Shown here piece after piece: positions 1 to 9,438 of a stretch of 64,000 nucleotides of DNA. Origin of the DNA: Polynucleobacter sp. (GTDB lineage: Bacteria > Pseudomonadota > Gammaproteobacteria > Burkholderiales > Burkholderiaceae); NCBI GenBank assembly GCA_030696845.1, contig JAUYRJ010000069.1, positions 22,356 to 86,355 on the forward strand. Direction: 5' to 3'. Numbering within the stretch: the first letter of the stretch is position 1; every line of letters starts with the position of its first letter. Both the position numbers and the translations under genes were made by a program. The notes beneath the pieces were generated by a model. That model had not been told where the DNA came from, ran no database searches, and saw only the letters and a program-made list of their open reading frames with translations.

Positions 1-132
1 TGTTAGCGCTCACTTACATTATTGATTACAATATCAACGGATTCAGAACTTTGCCTAATCCTCCCGCCGGAAATAGCTCAAAACAATGGCGCAAGTGGCT
101 GAATTAAATCAATTTTTTTCTCTGGAGAGAGG

Positions 133-168
133 ATTATAGTCGATTCAGTATTTTCTGACTTCAGAAAA
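133..168 (-). promoter_or_regulatory. candidate leftward promoter with an 18-bp palindrome, in the dnaG-rpoD gap
   Basis: Bases 1-221 hold no gene. On the minus strand a perfect TATAAT lies at 133-138. Seventeen bases upstream, at 156-161, is a poor -35 match (AAGTCA). That -35 position sits inside a perfect inverted repeat at 151-168 (TTTTCTGA-CT-TCAGAAAA, 8-bp arms). The direction and place fit a promoter for rpoD, which normally follows dnaG but lies outside this window. The palindrome could bind a regulator; it is not a terminator, because no T-run follows it in the direction of transcription. This is inference from sequence only. Confidence 0.35.
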
Positions 169-221
169 GGAAAAAAACTAGCCCAAGAAAGCGATTGTTA
201 GGCGGGCAAGGCAATTCATTT

Positions 222-2159
222 CTAGGCAAATTTCAGGCGCTCGCCCAGCTCGCGATACCGCGCCCGGTCCGCATCAGTCGCAGTGCCACTTGAAATGCGC
301 TCGGTAATCTCAGTCATTTCCGTCTTTAACTGGATTAGCTCGAGTTTTTTGAGTGCGCCCTCCAAGTCGGCTGCCGCGCCTGCTGCATCCAAATCGGAAC
401 TCATGACTCGCTTGCGCAAAATGTCATACATGGGAGCAAATTCACTTCTCGAGAGCTGCTCCTGAAAGAGAGCAAACGATCCAGACCCAACCGTGGCCTC
501 ACTGTCACTAGGTGATGACTCCATCCGGTCGCATTCTTTTAATAAATCGGCCATCAGCGCCAATGCATTGGCTGAACGCAACTCTGCCGCCTTTAGCGCG
601 AGCGCGCGACGCTCTGCATTCAATTGCTTACCCAAGTGCGGAAATTGAATCAAGACTCGCAACATCTGCTCGGCTAAATCCATTGGCGCATTGGGTGGTG
701 GAATATAGGGTGCCGCGGTCTTTTTAGAATAGCCGCCCTTACCGGGCTGCCAGGCATTATTTTGAGTACGGGTAGTGGCATTGCCTTTTGATACCGCGCC
801 CGCCTGGGGGAAGCTGCCTCTTGCGGGACCGAGTGCTACTGCGGGCGCAATAGATAAACCACAAAATGCCTCTAGCTCAGGGGCTGTGGATGCGGTCCGA
901 ATCGCAAGCTCACGCACCATCTGCGAACGCAGGGCAATCGGTGGCATCGATAAAAATAAGGGTTTTGCGGCGTGGTGCGTTTGAGCGCGTCCCTCTGGCG
1001 TAGTGAGATCATGACCGTCACTGGCAATCTTAAAAAAGAAGCTGGAAATCGACATCGCTTCTTTAATCACTTTTTCAAACGCGGGCCCGCCATAGGTCCG
1101 CACATAACTATCCGGATCGTGTTCGGTCGGCAAAAATAAGAAACGGATTTCTTTATCGTCTGACATTAAGGGCAGGCAAGCCTCTAGGGCCCGTTGCGCA
1201 GCGCGCTGACCCGCGGCATCGCCATCAAATGAAAAGACAATCCGATCCGTTTGGCGCAGCAATAGGCGGATGTGATTCGCAGTACAGGCGGTGCCTAAAG
1301 TGGCAACCGCATTGGGAAAACCCAGCTGCGCTAAGGCGACAACATCCATATAGCCTTCACAAACCAAGACGTACTCTTGAGCGCGTATTGCCTGGCGTGC
1401 CTCAAACAAACCATAAAGCGTATTGCCCTTAGAAAATAAAGGGGTCTCCGGTGAGTTAAGGTACTTCGGCTCGCCTTGATCCAGTATGCGACCACCAAAG
1501 CCAATAACTTGACCTTTGTGGTTACGAATCGGAAACATAATCCGATCTCGAAAGCGATCGTAACGCCGTGCGGTTTGGGTGGACTCGCTTGGCTCACTCT
1601 GAATTAACAGTCCCCCTTCGAGCAAGGGCTTTGCAGTCGCATCATCCGTATAACTGCCAAACACCGCCTCTAAACCCTGCCAGCCATCCGGTGCGTATCC
1701 CAAAGAATAGCGTTTTGCGATTTCACCCGTGAGGCCGCGGTTTTTCAAGTACTCAATTGCGCGTGGCGCCCCTTTAAGCTGGGCTTTATACCAATCTGCC
1801 GCAAGCCCCATCACCTCACTCAAGGCCATAGCCTGCTGCTGCCGCGCGACATCCTGACTGGTGCGCTCTTCTCGCGGAACGCTTAGACCCGCAGAGCGAG
1901 CAAGCTCCTCAATGGTTTCAACATAGCCCAGCCCAGCATATTCCATCAAAAAACCGATGGCCGAGCCATGCGCGCCACAGCCAAAGCAGTGATAAAACTG
2001 CTTAGTTGGCGAAACGGAAAATGAAGGGGATTTCTCTTGATGAAATGGGCAGAGCCCTTGGTAATTTGCACCAGCCTTTTTTAATTTAACGTGCTGCCCA
2101 ACCACATCAACGATGTCAACCCGATTGAGAAGATCGGCAATGAAGGATTGAGGGATCAT
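222..2159 (-). CDS. dnaG: DNA primase DnaG
   Basis: Makes the RNA primers for DNA replication at the fork, together with the DnaB helicase. The protein is about 645 residues, slightly longer than the usual 580-640. The N-terminal zinc-binding domain shows C37, H40, C58 and C61. The catalytic TOPRIM core has EGYMD at about 268-272 and DGDAAG at about 312-317. A low-complexity linker near residues 445-490 precedes the C-terminal helicase-binding region. The start is uncertain: the frame is open further upstream to a TTG at 2174, with ATGs at 2165 and 2159. I chose 2159 because the protein then begins MIPQSFI, the usual primase N-terminus; no strong Shine-Dalgarno decides it. It follows yqeY by 24 bases and probably shares its transcript. 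Confidence 0.97.
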   Translation of the reverse strand: MIPQSFIADLLNRVDIVDVVGQHVKLKKAGANYQGLCPFHQEKSPSFSVSPTKQFYHCFGCGAHGSAIGFLMEYAGLGYVETIEELARSAGLSVPREERTSQDVARQQQAMALSEVMGLAADWYKAQLKGAPRAIEYLKNRGLTGEIAKRYSLGYAPDGWQGLEAVFGSYTDDATAKPLLEGGLLIQSEPSESTQTARRYDRFRDRIMFPIRNHKGQVIGFGGRILDQGEPKYLNSPETPLFSKGNTLYGLFEARQAIRAQEYVLVCEGYMDVVALAQLGFPNAVATLGTACTANHIRLLLRQTDRIVFSFDGDAAGQRAAQRALEACLPLMSDDKEIRFLFLPTEHDPDSYVRTYGGPAFEKVIKEAMSISSFFFKIASDGHDLTTPEGRAQTHHAAKPLFLSMPPIALRSQMVRELAIRTASTAPELEAFCGLSIAPAVALGPARGSFPQAGAVSKGNATTRTQNNAWQPGKGGYSKKTAAPYIPPPNAPMDLAEQMLRVLIQFPHLGKQLNAERRALALKAAELRSANALALMADLLKECDRMESSPSDSEATVGSGSFALFQEQLSRSEFAPMYDILRKRVMSSDLDAAGAAADLEGALKKLELIQLKTEMTEITERISSGTATDADRARYRELGERLKFA

Positions 2160-2183
2160 GCCCATAGCACGCAAGTCAGCAGT

Positions 2184-2630
2184 TTATTGAGCGAGCGCGG
2201 CCTTGACCAAGCCCGACACTGCCGCCATGTCGGCCTTGCCAGCTAGCTTTGACTTCAAAGCGCCAATTACCTTACCCATATCTTGGGGGCCTGTTGCGCC
2301 CAGTTCGGCAATCGTACTAGCAACCGTTGCAGCTACCTCCGCCTCGGATAATTGAGCCGGTAGATACGCCTGCAAAATCGCCATCTCGGCCGCCTCGATC
2401 GCCACCAAATCCGCGCGGCCTGCCTTATCAAACTGACTAATGGAGTCCTTACGCTGCTTAATCAGCTTCTCCACAATCGCAATGATGCCGGCGTCATCAA
2501 CCACCACCCGCTCATCCACTTCACGCTGCTTGATTGCTGCCAGCAAAAGGCGAATGGCGCCGAGGCGCTCGGCCTCTTTGGCACGCATGGCGTTTTTCAT
2601 ATCTTCGGTAATTTGGTCTTTGAGGCTCAT
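2184..2630 (-). CDS. yqeY: GatB/YqeY domain protein
   Basis: A 148-residue protein made of the YqeY domain, which resembles the C-terminal tRNA-binding tail of the amidotransferase subunit GatB. Its exact function is not established; it is commonly placed between rpsU and dnaG, as here. The sequence begins MSLKDQITEDM and shows the usual helical pattern with a central KQRKDSI stretch. An AAGGAAAT ribosome-binding sequence lies just ahead of the ATG. Because a terminator separates it from rpsU, it either depends on read-through or has its own promoter in the AT-rich 2640-2672 stretch. Confidence 0.93.
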   Translation of the reverse strand: MSLKDQITEDMKNAMRAKEAERLGAIRLLLAAIKQREVDERVVVDDAGIIAIVEKLIKQRKDSISQFDKAGRADLVAIEAAEMAILQAYLPAQLSEAEVAATVASTIAELGATGPQDMGKVIGALKSKLAGKADMAAVSGLVKAALAQ

Positions 2631-2672
2631 CGTATTTCCTTGAAATTTTTTTATATCAATTCAGGTCAATGC

Positions 2673-2709
2673 AAAAAACAAAAACCCGCTGCGCATTACC
2701 GTCAGCGGG
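2673..2709 (-). terminator. Rho-independent terminator after rpsU
   Basis: On the minus strand the stem CCCGCTG (2703-2709) pairs with CAGCGGG (2685-2691) around an 11-base loop and is followed by a T-rich run ending near 2673. It lies between rpsU and yqeY-dnaG. In Escherichia coli a terminator between rpsU and dnaG sets the ratio of S21 to primase; this one is placed to do the same. Confidence 0.85.
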
Positions 2710-2755
2710 CTGAGTAGCGACTCGTTTAATGGAGCGCCTGTTTGGGGTTGCCCTT

Positions 2756-2968
2756 TTAGTACAGCTTCTTAGGCAACATTTGGCTACGAATGCGCTTGTA
2801 GTGGCGCTTGGCAGCAGCCGCTTTCTTGCGCTTACGCTCAGCCGTTGGCTTCTCATAGAACTCGCGGGCACGCAAGTCGGTCAGGAGGCCGTTTTTTTCA
2901 ATGGTGCGCTTGAAACGGCGTAATGCCACTTCAAAAGGCTCGTTTTCGCGGAGGCGGACTGTAGTCAT
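2756..2968 (-). CDS. rpsU: 30S ribosomal protein S21
   Basis: A 70-residue, very basic protein of the small ribosomal subunit, needed for efficient initiation on natural mRNAs. It starts [13 protein letters not shown] and has the typical Arg/Lys-rich C-terminal half. It is the first gene of the macromolecular-synthesis operon (rpsU, yqeY, dnaG, then normally rpoD), followed by its own terminator. It diverges from tsaD across a gap of about 70 bases, so the promoters of both lie within 2969-3041. Confidence 0.97.
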   Translation of the reverse strand: MTTVRLRENEPFEVALRRFKRTIEKNGLLTDLRAREFYEKPTAERKRKKAAAAKRHYKRIRSQMLPKKLY

Positions 2969-3041
2969 GCTGGTTTAACTCGTATATGCTCGAATGATCG
3001 AAATTAACTGAATCACGGATTCTAGCACGGCTAAACGAAAA

Positions 3042-4094
3042 ATGATTGTTTTAGGTATAGAAACTTCTTGCGACGAGACTGGTATTGCGGTTTACGACAC
3101 CACAGCCTGGGAAACGGGCAGGCCCGCCAGCGATGGCGTATTGGGGCAAGCCCTACACTCCCAGATCGCCATGCACCGCGATTACGGGGGCGTTGTGCCA
3201 GAACTGGCCTCTAGGGACCATATTCGGCGGGTTTTACCCCTGCTAGACGAGGCTTTGGCGCAGGCGAAGACCCCCCTCCAAGCGATCGATGCTGTTGCGT
3301 ACACCCAAGGGCCGGGATTGGCTGGCGCGCTGCTGGTTGGAACCGCCTTTGGGCGATCCCTTGCCTTAGCCCTCAATAAACCCTCGATTGGGGTTCACCA
3401 CCTTGAGGGACACCTCTTATCCCCTCTTTTGGGTGAATCTGCCCCCGAATTCCCCTTTATCGCTTTATTGGTTTCGGGCGGTCACACCCAATTAATGCAA
3501 GTCGAGGGGATTGGCAAATACCAGCTACTGGGCGAGACCGTAGACGATGCCGCTGGCGAGGCTTTTGATAAAACAGCCAAGCTTCTGGGGTTGGACTACC
3601 CCGGCGGAGCAGCTGTTTCTCTGCTTGCGGAATCAGGGGCTCCCGGTCGCTTTGAGCTCCCAAAGCCGATGCTGCATTCGGGGGATTTGGATTTTTCTTT
3701 TTCAGGCCTCAAAACCGCCGTTCTGAACCAAGTCAACCGCTTTGCGCCCAAAGACTCCGCCGAAACAGGGCAGTTCCACGCCGATCTCGCAAGGGCGTTT
3801 GTTGACTCGCTGGTGACTGTGCTTGTTGAAAAATCGGCAAAAGCGATTGCTCAGACCGGTAGCCGCCATTTGGTGTTAGCGGGCGGTGTTGGGGCAAACA
3901 AACAACTGCGGGCAGCACTCAATCAACGCGCCCAGATTGATGGATTTACAGTGCATTACCCACCACTGCATTTGTGTACCGATAACGGGGTCATGATTGC
4001 CTTCGCAGGGGCGCTGCGTTTGTTAGCGGGTCATCGGGATGAGCCCACCCCTGCATTTGACGTTAAGCCCCGTTGGGACTTAACGGCTGCATAA
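3042..4094 (+). CDS. tsaD: tRNA N6-adenosine threonylcarbamoyltransferase TsaD
   Basis: Transfers the threonylcarbamoyl group to A37 of ANN-decoding tRNAs, with TsaB and TsaE. At 350 residues it is full length. The N-terminus reads [12 protein letters not shown], the hallmark of the family, and the metal-binding histidines lie in HHLEGH at about 111-116. The ASKHA-fold glycine motif LVSGGHT follows at about 143. C-terminal [12 protein letters not shown] and CTDNGVMIA motifs are intact. It diverges from rpsU and runs convergently into folE2, the two stops being only 5 bases apart. No clear Shine-Dalgarno precedes the ATG. Confidence 0.97.
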   Translation: MIVLGIETSCDETGIAVYDTTAWETGRPASDGVLGQALHSQIAMHRDYGGVVPELASRDHIRRVLPLLDEALAQAKTPLQAIDAVAYTQGPGLAGALLVGTAFGRSLALALNKPSIGVHHLEGHLLSPLLGESAPEFPFIALLVSGGHTQLMQVEGIGKYQLLGETVDDAAGEAFDKTAKLLGLDYPGGAAVSLLAESGAPGRFELPKPMLHSGDLDFSFSGLKTAVLNQVNRFAPKDSAETGQFHADLARAFVDSLVTVLVEKSAKAIAQTGSRHLVLAGGVGANKQLRAALNQRAQIDGFTVHYPPLHLCTDNGVMIAFAGALRLLAGHRDEPTPAFDVKPRWDLTAA

Positions 4095-4099
4095 GCCAA

Positions 4100-4924
4100 T
4101 TAATCCAGGGTAATCCGAGCGTAGGCGCTGTGATTGTGGATTGACTCGAAATTTTCCGCTTCCACAGTCAAGGCCAAAATGCGGGAGTCTTGCTTTAATC
4201 GGCCAGCAACATCACGCACTAGATCTTCGACAAACTTCGGATTGTCGTAAGCGCGTTCAGTTACCCACTTCTCATCCGGCCGTTTGAGTAAACCCCACAG
4301 CTCACTGGATGCCTCACTTTCAGCCGCAGAGACCAGCTCTTCGACCGTCATGGTTGTGGCGGAATCCAGCTCAACCGACATCGTCACGTGCGAGCGTTGA
4401 TTATGGGCGCCGTAATCGGAAATCTCTTTCGAGCATGGGCATAGACTCATTACCGGAACTACGGCCTGGAGGGTCAAAGCAACATCAATTTGACCATCTT
4501 CATTTTGAATGGCAGTTGCCGACCATGTAACGTCGTAGTCCATCAAACTTTCAACCCCAGAAACCGGCGCGGCTTTTTTAACAAAGTGGGTGTAGGTGAA
4601 CTCAATACACCCCTCTGTTGCTTCTAGCAAAGGCAACATCTTGCGCGACATCGATACCAAAAGAGCCCCGTCCATTTCAGCAGCTTGCTCTTGCAGAAGA
4701 GCAATAAAACGCGACATGTGCGTACCCTTAACATGCTCTGGCAATGCCACATCCATAGCAAAGGTGCCCACCGTAGGAAAGGAACCCTGGCTAGTGCGAA
4801 TGGTTAGCGGATGACGCAAACCCCGAATACCCACTTGCTCAATGGGCAAGGCGCGATCATCGCGCTTGGACTGCACATCGGGCATCGACTGGGGTTTTAA
4901 AAATGCGGTATTGATATCGTTCAT
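4100..4924 (-). CDS. folE2: GTP cyclohydrolase FolE2 (type IB)
   Basis: Converts GTP to 7,8-dihydroneopterin triphosphate, the first step of folate (and queuosine) synthesis; FolE2 replaces the zinc-dependent FolE and can use other metals. The protein is about 274 residues. It contains [11 protein letters not shown] with the metal-ligand cysteine, and the histidine-bearing HNQRSHVT. The frame stays open to a TTG at 4948, but the ATG at 4924 gives [12 protein letters not shown], like relatives; the GGAG before it directly abuts the ATG. It lies 43 bases downstream of dxs and is probably cotranscribed with it. folK, further along the window, belongs to the same pathway. Confidence 0.94.
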   Translation of the reverse strand: MNDINTAFLKPQSMPDVQSKRDDRALPIEQVGIRGLRHPLTIRTSQGSFPTVGTFAMDVALPEHVKGTHMSRFIALLQEQAAEMDGALLVSMSRKMLPLLEATEGCIEFTYTHFVKKAAPVSGVESLMDYDVTWSATAIQNEDGQIDVALTLQAVVPVMSLCPCSKEISDYGAHNQRSHVTMSVELDSATTMTVEELVSAAESEASSELWGLLKRPDEKWVTERAYDNPKFVEDLVRDVAGRLKQDSRILALTVEAENFESIHNHSAYARITLD

Positions 4925-4967
4925 CTCCGTATTTTCAGGCAAAACCAACTTATTTGCCTAATTTGGC

Positions 4968-6851
4968 TCAATTCTCCGGGTTGATTTCCGGAAAGCGCGT
5001 TGTAATGGCGGTTTTGATCCCTTCCGCGTCCAAACCGCATTTAGCCATCAAGAGACTATAGTCGCCGTGCTCAATAAATGCATCTGGCAGACCCAGCTGT
5101 AAAACAGGGGTATTTATCCCCAGTTGTGCAAGCGCCTCTAAGCAGGCGCTTCCGGCCCCACCTTGAATAGAGCCATCTTCCAAGGTAACAAAACAGTCGT
5201 GCGTTTGCGCAAGCGTTTTTAATAAATCGACATCCAAGGGTTTCACAAAACGCATATTTACCACTGTTGCATTCAGCGCCTCGCCCACATCCAACGCGGG
5301 ATACAACAAGGTGCCAAATGCCAATATGGCAAGGCGCCGGCCGGCCGGCGCGGTGGATTGGCGACGCACCTCCGCTTTCCCAAGCGGCAAGCTACGCAAT
5401 TCCGGCGACGGCTTGGTTCCCACTCCCGAACCGCGTGGGTAGCGCACAGCACTGGGATGCGGCTGACGGTAGGCTGTGGTTAATAAATCACGGCATTCGG
5501 ATTCATCGGCAGGCGTCATGAGCAGCATATTCGGAATGCAGCGTAAAAATGGAATGTCATATGCGCCTGCATGCGTCGCCCCATCCGCGCCCACCAAGCC
5601 GGCACGATCCAGCGCAAAAACAACCGGTAAATCCTGAATCGCCACATCATGAATCAACTGGTCATACGCGCGCTGTAAGAATGTCGAATAAATTGCCACT
5701 ACGGGTTTCATGCCTTCGCACGCCATACCCGCGGCAAAAGTAACTGCGTGTTGCTCAGCAATCCCCACGTCGTAATACCGATCCGGAAAACGCTTTTCAA
5801 ACTCAACGAGGCCAGAACCCTCGCGCATTGCGGGCGTGATGCCAATAAGTAAGGGATCGGCGTGCGCCATATCGCATAACCATTCACCAAATACCTGTGT
5901 AAAGGTTTGCTTTCCACTTGCGCTGGCTTTAATGCCTTCTTGTGGATTGAATTTACCGGGTCCGTGATACAGCACCGGATCTTCTTCGGCCAGCATATAG
6001 CCCTGACCTTTGCGGGTCACCACATGCAAAAATTGGGGGCCGCCGCCCTCTATCGCCAAACGACGAACGTTTTGCAGCATCGGCAACAACGCATCGAGGT
6101 CATGTCCATCGATTGGGCCAAAATAATTAAAACCAAATTCTTGAAAAATAGTCGACGGAGAGACCATACCTTTCGCATGATCTTCTAAGCGCTTTGCAAA
6201 CTCACGCAGGGGTGGTGCTATCGACAGCACGCTATCAATCCCCTTTTTTGTCGCAGAGTAGATATTGCCGCTCAGCAAACGCGCTAGGTAGCGATTGAGC
6301 GCCCCCACCGCTGGGGAAATCGACATATCGTTGTCATTCAAAATCACGATTAAAGGCAAATCGTCATAAACACCGGCATTATTCATTGCTTCAAATGGCA
6401 TGCCGGCACTCATTGCGCCATCCCCAATGATCGCAACCGCAACGCGTTGCTCACCCTTCGTTTGGGCAGCTCTAGCCATTCCCATAGCCGCTGAAATACT
6501 AGTAGATGAATGCCCCGTGCCGAAGGTGTCGTATTCACTTTCAGCGCGCCGCGGAAAACCAGACAGACCGTTAAATTGCCGTAATGTGCTCATACGCTCA
6601 CGGCGACCGGTCAAAATTTTATGCGGGTAACTTTGATGGCCCACATCCCAAACAATCCGATCGTGCGGCGTATCGAATACATAGTGCAGCGCAATCGATA
6701 ATTCCACCGTACCCAAATTAGACGACAGGTGTCCGCCCGTCTTCGAAACCGAATCAATCACAAATTGACGCAACTCATCGGCGAGTGCCGGTAGCGCTTC
6801 TCGCTCAAGCTTGCGTAAATCAGCGGGATCGTTAATGGATTCGAGAGTCAT
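4968..6851 (-). CDS. dxs: 1-deoxy-D-xylulose-5-phosphate synthase
   Basis: Thiamine-diphosphate enzyme that joins pyruvate and glyceraldehyde-3-phosphate, the first step of the methylerythritol-phosphate isoprenoid pathway. It is about 627 residues, normal for the family. Visible motifs are [11 protein letters not shown] near the N-terminus, the ThDP/Mg site GDGAMSAGM with the later NDNDMSISP, and the transketolase-like pyrimidine region with [17 protein letters not shown] at 6860 is also in frame; the ATG at 6851 gives MTLESIND and is preferred. It follows ispA and xseB and precedes folE2, so the operon supplies polyprenyl precursors. Confidence 0.97.
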   Translation of the reverse strand: MTLESINDPADLRKLEREALPALADELRQFVIDSVSKTGGHLSSNLGTVELSIALHYVFDTPHDRIVWDVGHQSYPHKILTGRRERMSTLRQFNGLSGFPRRAESEYDTFGTGHSSTSISAAMGMARAAQTKGEQRVAVAIIGDGAMSAGMPFEAMNNAGVYDDLPLIVILNDNDMSISPAVGALNRYLARLLSGNIYSATKKGIDSVLSIAPPLREFAKRLEDHAKGMVSPSTIFQEFGFNYFGPIDGHDLDALLPMLQNVRRLAIEGGGPQFLHVVTRKGQGYMLAEEDPVLYHGPGKFNPQEGIKASASGKQTFTQVFGEWLCDMAHADPLLIGITPAMREGSGLVEFEKRFPDRYYDVGIAEQHAVTFAAGMACEGMKPVVAIYSTFLQRAYDQLIHDVAIQDLPVVFALDRAGLVGADGATHAGAYDIPFLRCIPNMLLMTPADESECRDLLTTAYRQPHPSAVRYPRGSGVGTKPSPELRSLPLGKAEVRRQSTAPAGRRLAILAFGTLLYPALDVGEALNATVVNMRFVKPLDVDLLKTLAQTHDCFVTLEDGSIQGGAGSACLEALAQLGINTPVLQLGLPDAFIEHGDYSLLMAKCGLDAEGIKTAITTRFPEINPEN

Positions 6852-6914
6852 GGTATTCAATTGTGTTCAGCAAAGGGCAAATACAGCGGGGTTGTGTGCT
6901 CATCGCGGCGCTCG

Positions 6915-7799
6915 TTAATTCTTGCGCTCAACGACCAATTTTGCGAGGGCTCGCAGTGCATCAGCCTCAGGGCCAAAACACGCAAGACTCGCCAAGGCCT
7001 CTGCCTGCAATTCCTTTGCTTGTTTTTGGGCATAGTCTAAACCCATCAAGGTAACGTAAGTGGGTTTGTCATCCGCAGCATCTTTGCCTGCGGTCTTGCC
7101 TAAGGTTTGGCTATCCGCGGTCGCATCCAGAACATCATCAACCACCTGAAAGGCAAGGCCTAAGGCAGTGGAATACTGGGTTAAATGGGTCATCTTGGCG
7201 GAGTCTAGTTGCGCTGCAATGCCGCCAAGCCGAACAGCGCAGGTCAATAAAGCGCCGGTTTTCATGGCATGCATTTGCTTTAAGACGGTCAAATCCAATT
7301 TGCGGCCCACGCTTTCTAAATCGATTGCCTGACCGCCCGCCATGCCCCGTGAGCCCGAGGCACCTGCTAACTCGCCGATCATCTGCAGGCGCATCTCTGC
7401 CGGCCCTTGAGCTTCTGCCAAGACTGCAAACGCTTTGGTTTGCAATGCGTCGCCCACCAAGAGCGCGGTTGCTTCATCAAAGGCCTTATGGACCGTTGGC
7501 CGTCCACGGCGCAAATCATCATCATCCATGCAGGGGAGATCGTCATGAACCAGTGAGTAGGCGTGGATCATTTCAATTGCTGCGGCAGCCGCATTCAGCA
7601 TTGCTGGATCGGAGTTGCCCAATTCACCTGCCGCGAACACCAATAACGGACGAATGCGCTTCCCGCCGCCTTGTGCCGCATAGCGCATCGCCTCATGCAA
7701 GCGCTGAGGCACAACTTGCGCCGAATCCAGCGCGCCCTCCAAAGCGTTTTCGGCGCGCCCTGAGCCCTGTTGCAGCCATGATTCAAAATGAAAAGTCAT
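6915..7799 (-). CDS. ispA: farnesyl diphosphate synthase (polyprenyl synthetase family)
   Basis: Condenses isopentenyl and dimethylallyl diphosphates to farnesyl diphosphate, the precursor of quinones, hopanoids and undecaprenyl phosphate. It has 294 residues. The first aspartate-rich motif is DDLPCMDDDDLRRG and the second is VVDDVLDAT; GGGKRIRPLL is also present. The short spacing ahead of the first motif suits a C15 synthase, but the product length is inferred. It starts 5 bases after the xseB stop, a typical coupled arrangement. Confidence 0.94.
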   Translation of the reverse strand: MTFHFESWLQQGSGRAENALEGALDSAQVVPQRLHEAMRYAAQGGGKRIRPLLVFAAGELGNSDPAMLNAAAAAIEMIHAYSLVHDDLPCMDDDDLRRGRPTVHKAFDEATALLVGDALQTKAFAVLAEAQGPAEMRLQMIGELAGASGSRGMAGGQAIDLESVGRKLDLTVLKQMHAMKTGALLTCAVRLGGIAAQLDSAKMTHLTQYSTALGLAFQVVDDVLDATADSQTLGKTAGKDAADDKPTYVTLMGLDYAQKQAKELQAEALASLACFGPEADALRALAKLVVERKN

Positions 7800-7804
7800 C
7801 GTAT

Positions 7805-8038
7805 TTAAGCCTCAAAAACCCGTACCTGTTGCTCAACCTGAGCCAATACCCCCTGGCAATGCTTCAGCAAGGCTGCGCCCCGTTGATACGCAAGCAAGGT
7901 CTCTTCCAGGGAAAACGTACCGGCTTCCATATCCAAAATGAGCTTTTCTAACTCCTTAACCGCATCCTCGTAGCGCAGGGCTGGGTCGACTTGCGCCCCT
8001 TCGCTGGCGGAGGCTTTTTCGGATTTTTTTGCTGGCAT
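7805..8038 (-). CDS. xseB: exodeoxyribonuclease VII small subunit
   Basis: Small subunit of exonuclease VII, which degrades single-stranded DNA with XseA; the large-subunit gene is not in this window. It is a 77-residue, mainly helical protein with the family core (YEDAVKELEKLILDMEAG, then SLEETLLAYQRG), preceded by a Lys/Ser/Ala-rich leader. It is the first gene of the xseB-ispA-dxs-folE2 cluster, an arrangement common in proteobacteria, and diverges from the Rieske oxygenase gene. Confidence 0.93.
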   Translation of the reverse strand: MPAKKSEKASASEGAQVDPALRYEDAVKELEKLILDMEAGTFSLEETLLAYQRGAALLKHCQGVLAQVEQQVRVFEA

Positions 8039-8153
8039 GAAACGCGTTTCCCCATAAAAAGGCCATCACATTGAAGCCTACCGGGATAAATCATGCCTGA
8101 TTTTCCACAAAGGCTGAGGCTACATATTAAAGCGAGATACGACAATCGATGGG

Positions 8154-8159
8154 TATAAT
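8154..8159 (+). promoter_or_regulatory. candidate -10 box for the Rieske oxygenase gene
   Basis: A perfect TATAAT lies at 8154-8159 in the 208-base divergent gap between xseB and the Rieske gene (8039-8246). No good -35 match is seen at the right distance. It would give a leader of about 80 bases. The rest of the gap holds a pyrimidine-rich stretch (8160-8175) and nothing else I can recognise. Confidence 0.4.
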
Positions 8160-8246
8160 CCCTTCCTTCCTTTCCAATATCGATACTTCGATGGTTGGAT
8201 TGGTTGTTCCGCTTAGCTTCGGCTGACGTTTTCGGGGGTGGGGAGA

Positions 8247-9344
8247 ATGACTAATCTGGCTACCGCGCAGCAGCTTGCGCCGTCCAATCTTCAGTTGCCG
8301 GTTTCGGCATACTTCGACGTTGACTTGTATCAACGCGAAATGGAACTGCTTTTTAAGCAGGGGCCAGGCTATGTTGGTCATGAGCTCATGGTTCCCGAGC
8401 AAGGTTCTTATCGCACCCTGAGCGCGGAAAACGAAGGTCGCCTATTGGTTCGCAATCAACATGGCATTGAACTCCTCTCCAACGTGTGCCGCCATCGTCA
8501 AGCGCTCATGCTCAATGGCTCTGGTCAGATTGACAACATCGTTTGCCCACTGCACCGCTGGACCTACGACCTGGAAGGTCAACTATTAGGCGCGCCGCAT
8601 TTTGGTGATAAGCCTTGCCTTAACCTCGGTAAATCGCCCTTACAAAATTGGCAAGGATTACTATTTGAAGGTCCGCGCGATGTGCGCAAAGACCTCGGTA
8701 ATCTCGGTGTCGCGAGCGATCTGGATTTCACGGGCTACCAATTGGATCACGTCGAAGTACATGAGTGCAATTACAACTGGAAAACCTTTATCGAGGTTTA
8801 CCTAGAGGACTACCATGTCGTGCCGTTTCATCCAGGCCTTGGCAAGTTCGTTTCTTGCGAAGATCTCCGCTGGGAATTCGGCGACTGGCATAGCGTGCAA
8901 ACCGTAGGCATCCATAAAAACTTATCCTCTCCTGGCTCTCCGGTTTACCGCGACTGGCACGAGGCAGTGTTACGCCACCATGGCAACACCATGCCCCGCC
9001 ATGGCGCAATCTGGCTGACGTACTACCCCAATGTCATGGTGGAATGGTACCCAGGCGTTCTATGTATTTCCACGCTCCACCCTTTGGGACCTAACAAAAC
9101 CCGCAACATTGTGGAATTTTATTACCCCGAAGAAATCGCCCTGTTTGAGCGCGAGTTTGTGGAGGCTGAGCGGGCTGCTTACATGGAAACCTGCATCGAG
9201 GATGATGAAATCGCCGAGCGCATGGATGCGGGTCGCGCCGCCTTACTGGCACGTGGCGTTAATGAGGTTGGTCCATACCAAAGCCCCATGGAAGATGGCA
9301 TGCAGCACTTTCATGAATGGTATCGACGCGTCATGCAGTTTTAA
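8247..9344 (+). CDS. Rieske non-heme iron oxygenase, alpha-subunit type
   Basis: Probable aromatic-ring-hydroxylating or demethylating oxygenase; the substrate is unknown. The protein is about 365 residues. The Rieske [2Fe-2S] ligands are CRH at about residues 76-78 and CPLH at about 96-99. The mononuclear iron site is marked by NWKTFIEVYLEDYHVVPFH, giving two histidines. I chose the ATG at 8247 because GGGGAG sits two bases before it, although an in-frame GTG lies at 8238. No small (beta) subunit or dedicated ferredoxin reductase is adjacent; the flavin reductase at 31149 could in principle serve, but that is speculation. It diverges from isoprenoid genes, so an isoprenoid or quinone substrate is possible but unproven. 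Confidence 0.88.
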   Translation: MTNLATAQQLAPSNLQLPVSAYFDVDLYQREMELLFKQGPGYVGHELMVPEQGSYRTLSAENEGRLLVRNQHGIELLSNVCRHRQALMLNGSGQIDNIVCPLHRWTYDLEGQLLGAPHFGDKPCLNLGKSPLQNWQGLLFEGPRDVRKDLGNLGVASDLDFTGYQLDHVEVHECNYNWKTFIEVYLEDYHVVPFHPGLGKFVSCEDLRWEFGDWHSVQTVGIHKNLSSPGSPVYRDWHEAVLRHHGNTMPRHGAIWLTYYPNVMVEWYPGVLCISTLHPLGPNKTRNIVEFYYPEEIALFEREFVEAERAAYMETCIEDDEIAERMDAGRAALLARGVNEVGPYQSPMEDGMQHFHEWYRRVMQF

Positions 9345-9438
9345 GCACGCATTCAGCAAGGATTTATTGGGTGTTTTTTTAAACCCATCGCTGTAGACTG
9401 AAGTTTTTCTTGTCCACTGCCCCACTGGAGCTTGCGCC

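Noticed and set aside
1..221. possible tRNA or small RNA gene before dnaG
   Set aside because: No acceptor stem, T-loop or CCA end on either strand; only the promoter-like elements could be supported.
7325..7951. 208-codon open frame opposite ispA and xseB
   Set aside because: Antisense to two confirmed genes; low-complexity, Pro/Arg/His-rich product typical of a shadow frame.
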